Shown: positions 24,479-36,049, numbered from the stretch's first letter. The stretch: 64,000 nt of DNA from Acanthacorydalis orientalis (GCA_034766995.1 CM068317.1:8292001-8356000), one strand, 5' to 3'. A program made the numbers and translations. The notes: generated by a model not told the origin, from the letters alone.

Positions 24479-25387
24479 AAATACAATATTTTATTAAAAG
24501 ATATTTGAATAGCTAACATTTTTTGAGAATAAGTAACAGTTTAAAGTGAAGTGTGATAAAGTAATTAAAAACGACTAAACAGAAAAACATAGAAGTATAG
24601 TGCATATGTTTCAAATATTTTTACATAATACTTGTACAACTAAGTCTGTCCATATTTCGATTAATTTTTAGAAATGACATAAAAAATTGTGAAAAGAATA
24701 TTGTGATTTTTGCCTACTTTCTTTATAAAATAATAGAATATAATTTGTCTATCATCATCAGTAGTGTGGTTAACAAAAATACAAAGAAATGCTAACATTA
24801 AGAATAAAGATGCTTCAACATTATATATATATATATAATTTATTAAGTTTGTCGTTATATAAACTGTTTAAAAGTGACTCGATTTTTCTGTATATCACTT
24901 TTGTCAACGAACATGTTTCTCAATAAATAATATTGTAAGGAGATTACATAAACAATACCATCAGAATGTATAGACAAGCATTCACTCTGTAGTTAGTGTT
25001 CAAATATAAAAGTGTTCTTATTAGTTCTTAAAAGTTTAAACGTTATTATTACAATATTATAAGTAAAATAATTTGATTTGAGGATTTTATCGAGTTCATA
25101 CATACTGCCAAATTTTATTAGATTACTTATTTTTGATAATAGTAATAAATACTATTTATTTGAAAACTGTATTGAAAATAATAACGATAAAAGAAATAGT
25201 CTGTAAAAAGTGCTAGGAATATTTTCTATGAATTTATATATTATAAATGTATAACTGCTTTTCATATTTTTTTCTATACTTTTTTTATCAAATGGGTGTT
25301 TTAATGGTACGTGGGTGTTTTAAGTAATTCAAATTAATTTATTTGTTTTTAACTAATGACAAGAATATTACTATATGAACTGAAAAC

Positions 25388-25390
<3 letters not shown>

Positions 25391-25465
<75 letters not shown>
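25391..25465. repeat. (TA)n microsatellite
   Basis: About 37 uninterrupted TA units, ending 'tatgtaacatg'. Confidence 0.95.
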
Positions 25466-25468
<3 letters not shown>

Positions 25469-25760
25469 ACATGTCAAAAAAAGATTATTATATCTGGTAT
25501 GTTATTTTCACTAAAAATGCAAAAGGTAATCTTTTATTTTCTTTATTTCTTTCCACATTTCGTTAAGTATTTTTACTTATTAAAGAATTAGTAATTCGTT
25601 AAATATTAATTTTTCATTCAAGATTGGATATTTAATAAAAATAATATTAACTTTTATGATAATAAATTCTTTGTTAAACATTTTTCTTGTTCACTTTTCT
25701 ATATTTAAATTGTAGATATATTTTACAATTTAATTTACATGAAATTACTCATATTAATGA

Positions 25761-25761
<1 letters not shown>

Positions 25762-25792
<31 letters not shown>

Positions 25793-25847
25793 ATGTATGT
25801 AAATATATATATGTAAATATATATATGTAAATATATATATATGTGTC

Positions 25848-25896
<49 letters not shown>

Positions 25897-25913
25897 GAGT
25901 GTGTGTGTGTGTG
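25762..25913. repeat. Compound (TA)n with 'gtaaatatatat' minirepeat and (GT)n tail
   Basis: TA runs interrupted by a thrice-repeated 'atgtaaatatatat' unit (about 25796-25835) and ending in '(gt)n agagaaagaaaa'. Confidence 0.9.
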
Positions 25914-26186
25914 TGTAGAGAAAGAAAAAAAAGAGTTATTAATAGTTTGGTTTGTAAAATTAATAATAAGTAACTAACGTGTTGTAATATTAAAATCGAG
26001 TGTGTATTTCATGTTAATTTATCTAATTAAATAATAATTTTTCTCAGTAAAACAGCTCTAATTTCAACAAGAATACTCAAAATAGATACATAAATATTTG
26101 TTTTAATAATTATCGGTTATATTATAAAATTCTTTATTTTGTGAAAGAATGAAGAAGTATTAACTTGAAAATTTCATTTTTTACAG

Positions 26187-26260
26187 AATACAAATTCGTT
26201 TTGCTCGAGTCACTTATCCAAGCTGATTTAGGATCGAAACTCCTGCATCTTTCGTTATCT
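26187..26260 (+). CDS. Candidate internal exon, product unknown
   Basis: A 74-bp segment of higher complexity is framed by textbook splice signals. Upstream is a branch-like TTAAC, a pyrimidine-rich 'atttcattttttacag' acceptor ending at 26186. Downstream is a consensus donor CT|GTAAGT at 26261. One frame is open throughout (first 2 bases belong to a preceding codon): YKFVLLESLIQADLGSKLLH, then LSLS, ending in phase 0. The other two frames stop. I recognise no family. It could be a coding, alternative or 5' UTR exon, or a lncRNA exon. It lies directly before a TA array. Confidence 0.45.
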
Positions 26261-26280
26261 GTAAGTTTGACCTTTTATTT

Positions 26281-26285
26281 TATAC

Positions 26286-26350
<65 letters not shown>
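26281..26350. repeat. (CATA)n-(TA)n microsatellite
   Basis: 'tacatacatacata' then about 26 TA units, starting 20 bp after the donor of the candidate exon. Confidence 0.95.
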
Positions 26351-26352
<2 letters not shown>

Positions 26353-26360
26353 CAGATAGA

Positions 26361-28010
26361 AGCCAATTGAATATTTTATTTTTCTTTCGATTTAATTTTA
26401 TTTTTGGTATTCAACGGGGTTCATTGAAGTTTTAGAGTTTATTATGGAATTTTGTGTGATAAAAAATATGTTTTTAATTATTTAGTAATATTTCTTTATA
26501 AAAAATAAAAAAAATATTAACTTCTATGGAATATAGTAGTATATATTTCCAATATTGGTTATTGAATATAATTTTAAAAGATGTTTATTTTTCTTGAACT
26601 ATTTTTATTTATAATTTTAATATTGTTTTAATCATTAGACAATTTTATTATTTTTTCATTAGATAATTTTATTATTTTTTCATTAGATCTTCATTAACAA
26701 ATGAAAAAATGTTTTTCCAAAATTAATAAAAGTGAGTAATGATGAAGTTATTTATCCATTTTTTTTTTAAAATTATGCCCTATCATGTTAATAATATATC
26801 GTTGCATTACCAACTAGTTTATAAATTATTTTCTAGTTATAACATTTTTAACACAATTCTTCACGTATTTTGCTAACTTATTTATGTTGTGTACATTATA
26901 ATGAATTTTGAAAATCTCATAGATTCAATTTAAGTTTTAAATATAAAAATATATCAACTCATTACATATTCCATAAAAATTTACAAAATAGCGAATTTCA
27001 CTCAACTTATTAAATAGTTAATATCTTTGAAATTTTTCATTCAATAAACATATTCAATGCACCTAATTTTCTTATATAGTATTTACGTCATCTGATTTTT
27101 ATAAAAAAATATTAAGCGAGCGGTACCATTGTTCTTTATTTCTATTCCCTGTATTAAAAAATAATATATAATGAAAATAGGTTTTTAATTAATCTCTTCG
27201 GCTCAATTGTATTAAATTATTACTGATGTACTCAGCTACGATTATTTTCGTTTCTGGAACCATCGTTGTGATTACTATGAGATACTCAAATGACAGACTA
27301 TGAAAAGATAGAAGAATATTAGAGATCAAGCTTAGTATCTATCAGTTCAAAAACAAATTCGTTAGTAACCAAGAAACGAATTCATTCCATTAACAAATCT
27401 CTAAATTTTAAAAATTGCTGCGAATTGTAAATCAAATGATCCTTTTGATATAGAAATGTTAAGTTCTTTAGGGTAGTAAATTATTTCACTTAATCAGAAA
27501 TAGTGCGAGTGTTGTCCTCGTGGTGTTGATAATTCATTACAATTTTCAAAGAAACTGTAATTATAGCTTTATTGTAATTTTGGTTGTTTTTTATTTTAAT
27601 AAACTAAAATTGTTGATCACTTAAAAGATCTTGTAGCAAATGTGGCGTTGATTTCTAAGACTGAAACGTAACATCACCAAAATTACAAGGTTTCAATTCA
27701 AATTATTTTTTTTTTAGAATTAATAGAACATTTTTGATATGTTTTATGTTTTTTAAGCTGGATAGAACATAGATATCCCAATTAAAACATAAGGAGTTAC
27801 CTGATTAAATAGTTAATGTGTTGCTAACTTTTTTCAGTAAAAAATATTATAATAAAACTGATTTTAATACATAATTTTTACTTTTCATTTAGTATATCAA
27901 ATATAAAAATCGATCATTTGGGAACAGCATTCTTGTATATTGAATTTTTTTGGATTACATTTAACTTTTTCTTGAATGTAGTTTTTCTAAACACAAGTCC
28001 TCAAATGTAT
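26361..28010. other. AT-rich non-coding stretch
   Basis: Contains a perfect 24-bp tandem duplication at 26641-26688. No gene was recognised. Confidence 0.6.
26641..26688. repeat. Perfect 24-bp tandem duplication
   Basis: The 24-bp unit, which contains 'ttattattttttcattagat', occurs twice in a row without differences. Confidence 0.95.
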
Positions 28011-28012
28011 GC

Positions 28013-28013
28013 T

Positions 28014-28071
<58 letters not shown>

Positions 28072-28090
28072 AAGAAAGAGAGAGAAATTT
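28013..28090. repeat. (TA)n-(GA)n compound microsatellite
   Basis: About 18 TA units continue directly into about 8 GA units and 'aaagaaagagagagaaat'. On the opposite strand it is (CT)n-(TA)n, like 28795-28880 and 45807-45849. Confidence 0.95.
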
Positions 28091-28794
28091 TCTTTCTACT
28101 GAATAACCCATGAAGTTTACTTATTATGTTAAAAAAATTTGAATTTAAATGTTCTTTTTCACATAATAGCCTTCTCTCCACTTATATATGTCTGTATTTT
28201 TCTTTAATCTTTTGTCTTAGCCTCCTTGAAGTTTGTACTTAAGAATCTGGTTTACTGTTCTGTAATTTGACATTCTTTCTACATAATTGAACAATTTGTG
28301 TTTATTATCAGCTGTTTATTGTTGTACAATATTGGATATGTAATAATGAATTACATTTTTGAATATTGAATTAATTATTTCCTAGATTAAAGTTTTCAAG
28401 AATATATAGAAGAGAAGGGGCAATAAAAAATAAAATGTTTATTGTATAATGGAGCCCTTTTCATAAGATTTTGATACTCTAGTCAAGTATAACTATAATA
28501 ATATTATCGTATTTATAAGTAATTATACAAACGACACAAATCCATTTTTCCCTAAAACTACTTTCTTAAAATTTAATAAAATAAAATGAAAAATATGACA
28601 CATTTAACTTAATTTATTTTAATGTTTTACAAGACATATTCAATTATGTTCCTAATTTACATTAAAACTGTTTTTTTATGTTTAAATTCTTATCCATCTT
28701 TTATTAATGGAAGCAGTTTATTTAGTAGACATTTATTTTTTTAATAAACACAGTGAACGATATGAACACATAGTGCTTGGAAAGTATATTCGTT
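28091..28794. other. AT-rich non-coding stretch
   Basis: Nothing recognised. Confidence 0.5.
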
Positions 28795-28827
28795 CTCTCA
28801 CATATTCTCTTTCTCTCTCTCTCTTTG

Positions 28828-28880
<53 letters not shown>
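28795..28880. repeat. (CT)n-(TA)n compound microsatellite
   Basis: 'ctctttctctctctctcttt', then 'gtatatatgtatatg' and about 18 TA units. Confidence 0.95.
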
Positions 28881-28884
<4 letters not shown>

Positions 28885-28969
28885 TCATCCTGTTCAATTT
28901 AAAGTATTATCGGAAATGAAAAACTAATAATGAATTACAGAAATTAAAAAGAGAATATAAATATGAGCT

Positions 28970-29470
28970 GTTACTTCAATCTCGTTGTGAAATCGTATCC
29001 GATTTACCCGTGAATTATTTATTAGTTACATTTCAATAATGTATATTCATAAATAAAACGGAACAAATATTTTATGACGATATATCAGTGTCAAAAGATT
29101 TTCACTAGAATCGTAGATTTCATATGTCGTTCTGTTGTTGGACATTGTCCATTTAAGAGGGGGAGAATACGTCACTCGTGCGCAAAATATCGCCACCATC
29201 AAATATCAAATTGTATTTTGTGATACCCTTTCTCCTGTCCAGCCCTCTTTTACTTGTAGCCTATAACATAAATGATATATGCCATACCACTATTACTTTC
29301 AATGTGGATTGCAGTATTGGTACGGAATATGAAATGAGATCGTCTTTTTTAACTGCTTCTATCTATTATAACTCGGGAAAAATTCTCATAATGAATGGAT
29401 GCAATTTAATATGCGGAAACATAAAATTCGAATTCGATCCATTATTTTTATGAACTGTCTGTTATTGCGG
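28970..29470. promoter_or_regulatory. Moderately complex island
   Basis: It includes 'agagggggagaatacgtcac' and 'gtgcgcaaaatatcgccacc'. The 91-codon plus-strand frame at 29178-29453 begins at GTG, not ATG, and shows no domain, so it is not annotated as a gene. It could be regulatory. Confidence 0.25.
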
Positions 29471-29611
29471 TGATATTTTTATATCAATATTTTTTTTAAT
29501 CCCCAAGATGCTTGATCAACCAATAAAAGGGGATTCTTTATAATAGCTCGATTTTTATTTATTCATCCATAAAATTGTTTTATTGTTTATGATATTAAAT
29601 TTTTTTGTTAA

Positions 29612-29752
29612 GTACAGTCCAAATAATAACACGTGATTTAATGTAAAGAGTAAAAGTAATCACTCCAAAGAAGTACTTTTGATATTCGAATAATAATTAG
29701 TTAGGGGCATTTAAGAATCATATCATTTTTGATTCATGATGTATTTTTGGTA
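29612..29752 (+). repeat. Dispersed repeat R1, copy 1
   Basis: 'agtacagtccaaataataac' through 'agtaatcactccaaagaagt' and 'acttttgatattcg' to 'cattttt(g)gta' matches 30724-30862 in the same order and orientation with scattered substitutions. The family is unknown; no ORF or terminal repeat was seen. Confidence 0.85.
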
Positions 29753-30499
29753 TTTCATATTTAATTCGTAATTTAAAAATATTTTAAGTAACAATTACAT
29801 ATTTTATTGGCATATACTTATTTGGCAATTGAATAATATTATACAATACTTTCATTTTTTATATTTCTCTGATATGATTTTTCATCTCTTTCTCACAATG
29901 TTTTTATTTTTATTTGCTTAAAGTCTGAAAATGTTTTTAATTTTTTTTACAAAGCCTTGTCTAACTTATTCTTGATTAAAATTTAAGATTCCTCTATAAG
30001 AAACTTAAATAATAAAATGATTATTTCTTATTCAAGTAAACAATATGTTTTGAAATATATATAAAATGACTGATGATTAAAATTTGGTATTTACAAAAAA
30101 ATATAATTTAGGTACGTTATTCTTTTTATAATTCATTTTGTTTATTAAAGCTATTTAATTAATTGATCAATGTGTAAAAATGCTTTGGATAATACACGTG
30201 CATGGTTATAAATAAATTCTTTGAAAGACAATTTTTCAAAAATATTTTTAAAATAGACCAAGTGGTGTCTGTTTTTATCCTGATTTTAATTAATCTAATC
30301 TAACTTATTGGTCCTACATGTCTTATCTGATATAATCTTCGATAGCTTTAATGTGATGATTTGACTAATTAATCTTACCTGAATTATTCTGATCTAAACT
30401 GAAAATATGGGAGCGGACATAAATTATAAATAGTAATATGGGTACAGTAGAGAAGGTCGTATTTACAGTAGATGTAAAAGACTCACAAATCATAAAAAA
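29753..30499. other. AT-rich non-coding stretch
   Basis: Nothing recognised. Confidence 0.5.
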
Positions 30500-30720
30500 T
30501 ATACTATAATTGATTGTTAATCAATTTTGTCTATGCTTATCCATATTTTAATGGCGATGCTATCGAAGCATACATAACCAGGTTAATCAAAAGTGATTAA
30601 CCTCAATCAAAAATCCAAACCATCTTTTTCAGAGCACTAAAGTATAAAAAAAATTTTTTTGTTACATTATCGCTATCAAAATGTGCATAAGCAATCGACA
30701 ATCAGTTATTATAAGTTTTG
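30500..30720. repeat. FB1 foldback element copy
   Basis: Left: 'ttgattgttaatcaattttg', 'tatgcttatccatattttaa', 'tggcgatgctatcgaagc'. Right, reverse orientation: 'tatcgctatcaaaatgtgca', 'taagcaatcgacaatcagtt'. It shares the 'atggcgatgctatcg' core with other FB1 copies and abuts R1 copy 2. Confidence 0.6.
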
Positions 30721-30723
30721 GCT

Positions 30724-30862
30724 GAGTACAGTCCCAATAATAACAAGCGATTTAACATGAATACTAAAAGTAATCACTCAAAAGAAGTACTTTTGTTATT
30801 CGATTTGTAATTAGGTCGGAGTATTTAAGAATTATATCAATTTTGAGTCATGTATATTTCTA
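30724..30862 (+). repeat. Dispersed repeat R1, copy 2
   Basis: Counterpart of 29612-29752, 1.1 kb away: 'agtacagtcccaataataac', 'agtaatcactcaaaagaagt', 'acttttgttattcg'. The divergence suggests an old duplication or two transposon insertions. Confidence 0.85.
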
Positions 30863-31157
30863 GTATTATAGGGTGGAAGAACAATTAAATTGTGACAGTG
30901 AATTTAGCAACTGTGCTAGAAATTAATTTTTATTTTCGCTGCCACATTAATTATAATTAACTCGCAATTATAAAAAAAAGTTTCATCAAAATTATATTTT
31001 CGAAAACTTGTTCTTTCAAAAAATTGTTTCGAGAATTACTTTTGAACATTTTTCCAGTCACATAAGAAATACTATTTTGTAATGAAAATTCATTTTTCAA
31101 TTCATTTTTGTTACATATGTATATATATATATATAGATGTGTATATATGTATATATA

Positions 31158-31499
31158 CAGTGCTAGATTAAGGGTGGGGGGGTCGGTCTGAGTGATCTCC
31201 CTAGGCCCCGTGAGTGAGAGGGGGGCCGTTGTAGATTTGAAAAATAATAAGGAAATTTAAAATATCATATAAAATACATCAACAGTGGCGAATCAAGTGA
31301 GTGCCGGACCTGGCGGCTGCCATGGTCCGCAGGTTCGAAGCAGCTCTGAGCTCGGGAAAAAAATTTTTCATTACATAAAGAAACGAAGATTACACTAAAA
31401 TGTCTCATTTTCAGAACCGTTTTATTTTTGGTAGTCAGCTACATTTTGGAGATCCCGTCAATTTAACCACTAGGGGGGCTCCCAACTGGGTTAATTTGC

Positions 31500-31501
<2 letters not shown>
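31158..31501. mobile_element. Probable non-autonomous hAT-like element (composite)
   Basis: It starts 'cagtgctagattaagggtgg' immediately after TATATA and ends '...gggttaatttgccg' before ATATATA. It is much richer in G/C than its surroundings ('ctaggccccgtgagtgagag'), and contains a second CAG-type start at about 31285 ('cagtggcgaatcaagtgagt'), suggesting a nested or composite insertion. CAG termini and TA-rich flanking 8-mers fit hAT. The termini match each other poorly, so the call is tentative. Confidence 0.4.
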
Positions 31502-31541
<40 letters not shown>

Positions 31542-31595
31542 TCATATACGGAAATTGTATTCTATCTAAGTTATAGCATGGATATAACTCTTCCC

Positions 31596-31786
31596 AAACT
31601 TGAAAATTCGGTTCAGTGATAAGAAATTCTCGTCGAATGAAGATATCATTGTCACCGTTAATGCATATTTTGTGACCCGCTGGACCAAATGTATAGTCCT
31701 CAATGGAGATTATGTTGAGAAATTAAATCAATTTTTTTCAAAAAACAGTGTTTATCTTGTTTTTTACCATACTTCACTAATGACCC

Positions 31787-31788
<2 letters not shown>
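31596..31788 (+). pseudogene. Mariner/SETMAR-type transposase C-terminal fragment
   Basis: One plus-strand frame reads FPNLKIRFSDKKFSSNEDII, then VTVNAYFVTRWTKCIVLNGD, then YVEKLNQFFSKNS and VYLVFYHTSLMTP. The W.KCI..NGDYVEK motif is the standard C-terminus of a mariner-family transposase, and KKFSSNE..I..VNAYF is the block before it. About 15-20 residues usually between VNAYF and RW are missing (internal deletion). There is no stop where the family usually ends, and the fragment runs into a TA array. The upstream catalytic part is absent. It is a separate lineage from the Hsmar1-like copies. Confidence 0.8.
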
Positions 31789-31789
<1 letters not shown>

Positions 31790-31847
<58 letters not shown>

Positions 31848-31863
31848 TATATACATATATACA
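31790..31863. repeat. (TA)n microsatellite
   Basis: About 26 TA units then 'gtacatatatacatatatac'. It begins at the end of the transposase fragment. Confidence 0.95.
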
Positions 31864-32179
31864 TTCATAAGGATCTAAATGCGTTCATAAAACTAATTTA
31901 GCAGTAAAATATTTGCATATGATTGAATATAATACACAACTACAGCAAATTATTATCCAAGTGACTCAACGGATCGATACAGAAAGAAAATTTTATATTA
32001 TTTAAATTTAACATTTATTTTTATTTAATAAGTGTTTCATTTTTAACACTACTTACAATCGTATTATTAGGATTTGTATAGAAAACCACAACATTTAAGT
32101 GAATTTTTGTTGTCACAGATGCAAAGACTAACAATACTGCAGTGTTCACTATAACCGAATTAGATTGTGTTTCTATCTC

Positions 32180-32199
32180 TATATATACATATACATACG

Positions 32200-32228
<29 letters not shown>
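32180..32228. repeat. (TACA/TA)n microsatellite
   Basis: 'tatacatatacatacgtata' followed by about 12 TA units. Confidence 0.9.
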
Positions 32229-32232
<4 letters not shown>

Positions 32233-32269
32233 CAGTGTACATGTTTGCGTATGAATCCATATAATTTCG

Positions 32270-32830
32270 TTCGAATAATCAAATAACTGCAGTATTCAAC
32301 GTGCTTTTCATACAATATATTAATTTCATCCATAAAATAAATCCGACACAATGCTTCTGACAACATAAAAACATACCGATCAAAAACGATATTGTTCTTG
32401 GCTCGCGAATCTTAATACACAGTTTCTTATTTTATTGCTAATAGTTCATTACTGTATCATAAGACACGATATTATAATGTTGTTGTTTGTCGCGTTGTTA
32501 TGGCCGTTCTCGTTCCGTCGTTATTGCCCGCTTTCGAACGTTCTGAATGGAAATTAAGTTTCGGAATGACCGTCTCACCATATTGCCGTTGCCGACAAGA
32601 CGATTCGCGATAGCTTATGAGATATTTGTTTTCGCTTGCTTTTTATCGACGAAAGTTTATGTAATGTTTTTAATGTACATTCTCTGTTATGTCTGTGTTG
32701 TTCTTTTTTTCTCTGAACGACGTTGTTGCTCTCTCTGACATCGATAGAATATCTCGATGTGTGGCAAAGCGTTAAGATATTGCTCTGTCGTTTCTTTACT
32801 AACATAAATTTTACTTAACGAATATACTTT
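32270..32830. promoter_or_regulatory. Higher-complexity island
   Basis: CpG-bearing sequence ('gttatggccgttctcgttcc', 'cgttgccgacaagacgattc'). Two opposite-strand frames (32547-32738 plus, 32575-32805 minus) overlap and are both open, so neither is credible. It is a possible regulatory island or first-exon region, but no clear splice donor was found. Confidence 0.3.
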
Positions 32831-33534
32831 TTTCCGTTTGAGATTCTGTACGGTTATTTTTAACTACTTTTTTTACTAAATTGAAATTTTACTGCACGTT
32901 TTATGTATTTATTTTCCATACAATTCATAGAACAACTTAATTGACTGCAGAATTTGTCTACGGTACTTTTTTTATTTTCCAGTAGTTTTAAATTTAATTA
33001 CCTGTTTTAAAATATTTTATGATTTATGACTCACTATAAAAATTTTAAGTGTTAAATATATTTTTAAGAAGGATTAGAATAATTTGGAATTAAAGTGATA
33101 TTTTATTTAATATGTACAAAACATAATGTCATTATTTCTTCTTTGAAAAAATTAATAATTGATTTGGAAACTTGCCTGAAATATAACAATAACAGATCTA
33201 TAGTATATGATAATTTATTTAAATTAAATTTTAATTATAAAAACATCACATTGCAACAATTATACCAAAATTAATTATTGATTCAAATCAATGGGTCCTA
33301 CTTTATTTCAACGTTTACTTTGAAAATTAAAAGTTTAATTTTTTATTCTCTGAAATATCGCGTTTGTATTATTTAATGCTTGTAATGTAAAATTGCACAA
33401 TATTTAAATTAAAATTAGACATTTTATATTTTTATTATCTCATTATATGTTTCTTTAAAAAATAAAAAAAAATTTCTTTGCCATTTATTAGTATTGAAAT
33501 AAAATTATTAATTACATTAAAAATTTATCCTGTT
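32831..33534. other. AT-rich non-coding stretch
   Basis: Nothing recognised. Confidence 0.5.
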
Positions 33535-33700
33535 TTACTTGGAATATCTGAGTCTATTCACTAATAGTTTCAGCACTTATGCTATCTTCAGTAGATGTTA
33601 TAGAATCTCTGATATCTACTTGAAAATGACACACATCCCGAAACTAGTATAAGAGAAGACAGTCTGTGCTATAAAAAGATGAAAACCAGTAAGATAAAGC
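33535..33700. repeat. FB2 foldback element copy B
   Basis: Left: 'ctaatagtttcagcacttat', 'gctatcttcagtagat'. Right: 'atctacttgaaaatgacaca', 'catcccgaaactagtat'. The two halves are near-complementary across a loop of about 20 bp, and the homology extends outward ('agagaagacagt..tgct', 'aagatgaaaaccagtaag'). Confidence 0.75.
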
Positions 33701-34049
33701 ATTAACGATAGCTATAAAAGTATGTAATTGTATCATCAATATTTGCCTTAATAAAAGCTCATTTTTAAAAGATGTTATCGTACATTTATTATTTTTTAAT
33801 ATTATTCAATTTAGTACCTCTTATTTATGCATATGTCTTGTTTTATGTTAACATTCTTCCAAATCTAAGAAAATAGCTTTGTATTGGAACACTCTTGACC
33901 TTATTTTCTCATTTTATCTTCATTTCTGACAATATCTTTTATATTAATTTTTAAATAAAAATATAAAAATGAAATTAGTTTGTTTGGTTAGTCAGTGTTA
34001 TTTGAAATTGATAATAATTAAAGTGATACATTTGCTAGTTGTTAATAAG

Positions 34050-34056
<7 letters not shown>

Positions 34057-34096
<40 letters not shown>
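34057..34096. repeat. (TACA)n-(TA)n microsatellite
   Basis: 'tacatacatacata' then about 15 TA units. Confidence 0.9.
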
Positions 34097-35019
34097 TTAA
34101 TATATATAAATGAAAGTGTACATTATATTATAACATAACACAATACTAAAATGTAATAACGTGTTCTTTGAGTCATATTTTATACTGTTGAAAGCTGTAA
34201 ACAACAGATAGTTATCGTATGACAAATACAGTATTTCACATTACAATATGACCGAAATGAGATAAGTAATAATAGAAACAGAAGCAGCCATTATTTGTTA
34301 ATATTCATGACAATTCTTGGAAACTTTACAGACATACTAAAACATGTATACATTTAGAGATTACTTTCCAAATTCTTCCGAATGATTTATAATAAACTCA
34401 TTTATTAAGATAATTTAATTTATTAGACTATATGTGTACAAAATGATTCCTGAAATGATGCTATCGCACGTAAAATATAAAATTTTACATAATTTTATTG
34501 CACGCCGAGTGCTAAATTATATACGAATGTATAAATTTTAAATGTTGAGAATTGCATAAATTTTAAAATATTTAAAATAGAATTTTCATAACATGATATT
34601 TATATTAGTTTACTACTGATTTTAATCATATATCCTTTTCAAATTTGGACAAATTAAAAACGATATATGTAATAAACATACTTAATTTAAATTTAATTTA
34701 AATTAATTTTGCATACTAATCTTCATTAAGTTACAATTTATTTCTTACGTATTGATGAAAGAACTGAAAATGAAAAAAAAAACAAATTAAAAGTTTCTTT
34801 ATTCATAAATAAATATAAATATCATAGTCTCAATAAAAAGCTGTTGCTTTGTTAATATGATCATAAATTAAAAAAAACCATTTAATTTTAAAAATAACAT
34901 GGCAGTTAAAATGATTTCAATAAAAATATATCTAAAATTATTTTATAAAAAATATAGATTAGAAATTGAAAACTTATGTTATAAAATAATTTACATCATA
35001 TGTTTTTTTACTTGTGATC

Positions 35020-35235
35020 CCCTTGATACAATATTCTAAGTATTTCTCCTTTTGGACTACTTGAAATTCTGTGTTGTGGTACTAGTTTTAACATATATGT
35101 TGTCTTCAAAAAAATTTAGATAACTCAGATATACTACAGTTATATTGAAGATGGTATATGTGCTGAAAGTAGTAGTGGGGAACAGAAATTTGTACGTTTC
35201 AAAAGGATGAACACCAGGATGCCAATTTTTGTCTG
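35020..35235. repeat. FB2 foldback element copy C
   Basis: Left: 'actagttttaacatatatgt', 'tgtcttcaa'. Right: 'ttgaagatggtatatgtgct', 'gaaagtagtagtggggaaca', then 'aggatgaacaccaggatgcc'. The outer parts of both halves also pair ('gatccccttgatacaa' region against 'ccaggatgcc'). Confidence 0.7.
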
Positions 35236-35540
35236 AAAAAGTAATTTATAAGGAATGATAAATGTGAAAAACAACTAAAAATTAATATTAATTGTTATAT
35301 ATTATTATTTTTATTCGTTAATAATCAAGTTGGATAGTATTTTTTTACGTACAGGCTTTGTATTTTAAAGGATTCTCAATTTACGAAATGTTTTCTTTAA
35401 TTTTTTTACTATCTGTATCTAAAATCTAAGTAGCTGTTCTTAGAATCGGTGTATATGTGTAATGAAGCTCGGGAAAGCATATTTTATGAACTTAGAATTA
35501 TTCAATAGACTCATTACTATATAGTGTGATTAAACTTAGG

Positions 35541-35562
35541 CTACCGCACGAAAGTGCGGTAG
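35541..35562. other. Perfect GC-rich hairpin with GAAA loop
   Basis: CTACCGCAC-GAAA-GTGCGGTAG is a perfect 9-bp stem with a GNRA-type tetraloop when transcribed from the plus strand. It is very GC-rich for this locus and followed by 'gtactaaaaaaaaa'. Short GC-rich terminal hairpins are typical of Helitron/Helentron ends, so it may mark a transposon terminus. Function is unproven. Confidence 0.6.
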
Positions 35563-35604
35563 GTACTAAAAAAAAAGAAAAATTAAAAAATCAGGTTATC
35601 CCCC

Positions 35605-35660
35605 ATTTAGTATTTTAGTTCAATTGTATTTTAGTATTGAATTTAACTAAAATACTAAAT
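35605..35660. repeat. Perfect 16-bp inverted repeat, 24-nt loop
   Basis: Arms ATTTAGTATTTTAGTT and AACTAAAATACTAAAT are exact reverse complements around a 24-nt loop that itself contains 'gtattttagtattga'. It lies 42 bp after the GC-rich hairpin. Confidence 0.85.
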
Positions 35661-36049
35661 AACATTTTTAACCTGTGTACTCCTTTTAATATTTTCATGT
35701 GGAAGCCTAAATTAAATCACCTTATACAAAGTCAGTTCTCAAAACATTGCTCGAAGAAAAGAGGGAAAAATTGTAGCCTTAGATGATTTAAAAGTGCTAA
35801 AAAAATTCAGCAAGAAGAAAATGAATAAAATCAAAAATTTAATTAATTTCACTTTTGTTAAAATGTTTTGAATACAACATAAAATTAATTTATTGAAAAC
35901 TTTGTTAAGAAAATGGAAGTTTGTGTTTAGAATGTTTCATATTCAACATATTTATTTCATTTTCTTAATAGACATGAATTAAATTTGAAATTACATTTTT
36001 ATTAAACATGTGTTTAACAGTCCTTCCTAATTTAATAAATTATAAAAAT

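Noticed and set aside
29178..29453. 91-codon hydrophobic ORF that could look like a signal-peptide protein
   Set aside because: Its first codon is GTG, not ATG; no splice or domain support in a eukaryotic context.
31300..31360. 'gcaggttcgaagcagctc' as a tRNA T-arm or SINE B-box
   Set aside because: No A-box at the right distance and no cloverleaf; it is inside a hAT-like composite.
35541..35575. Hairpin plus homopolymer as a rho-independent terminator
   Set aside because: The run after the stem on the plus strand is A, not T, on the minus strand the T run precedes the stem, and the DNA is eukaryotic.
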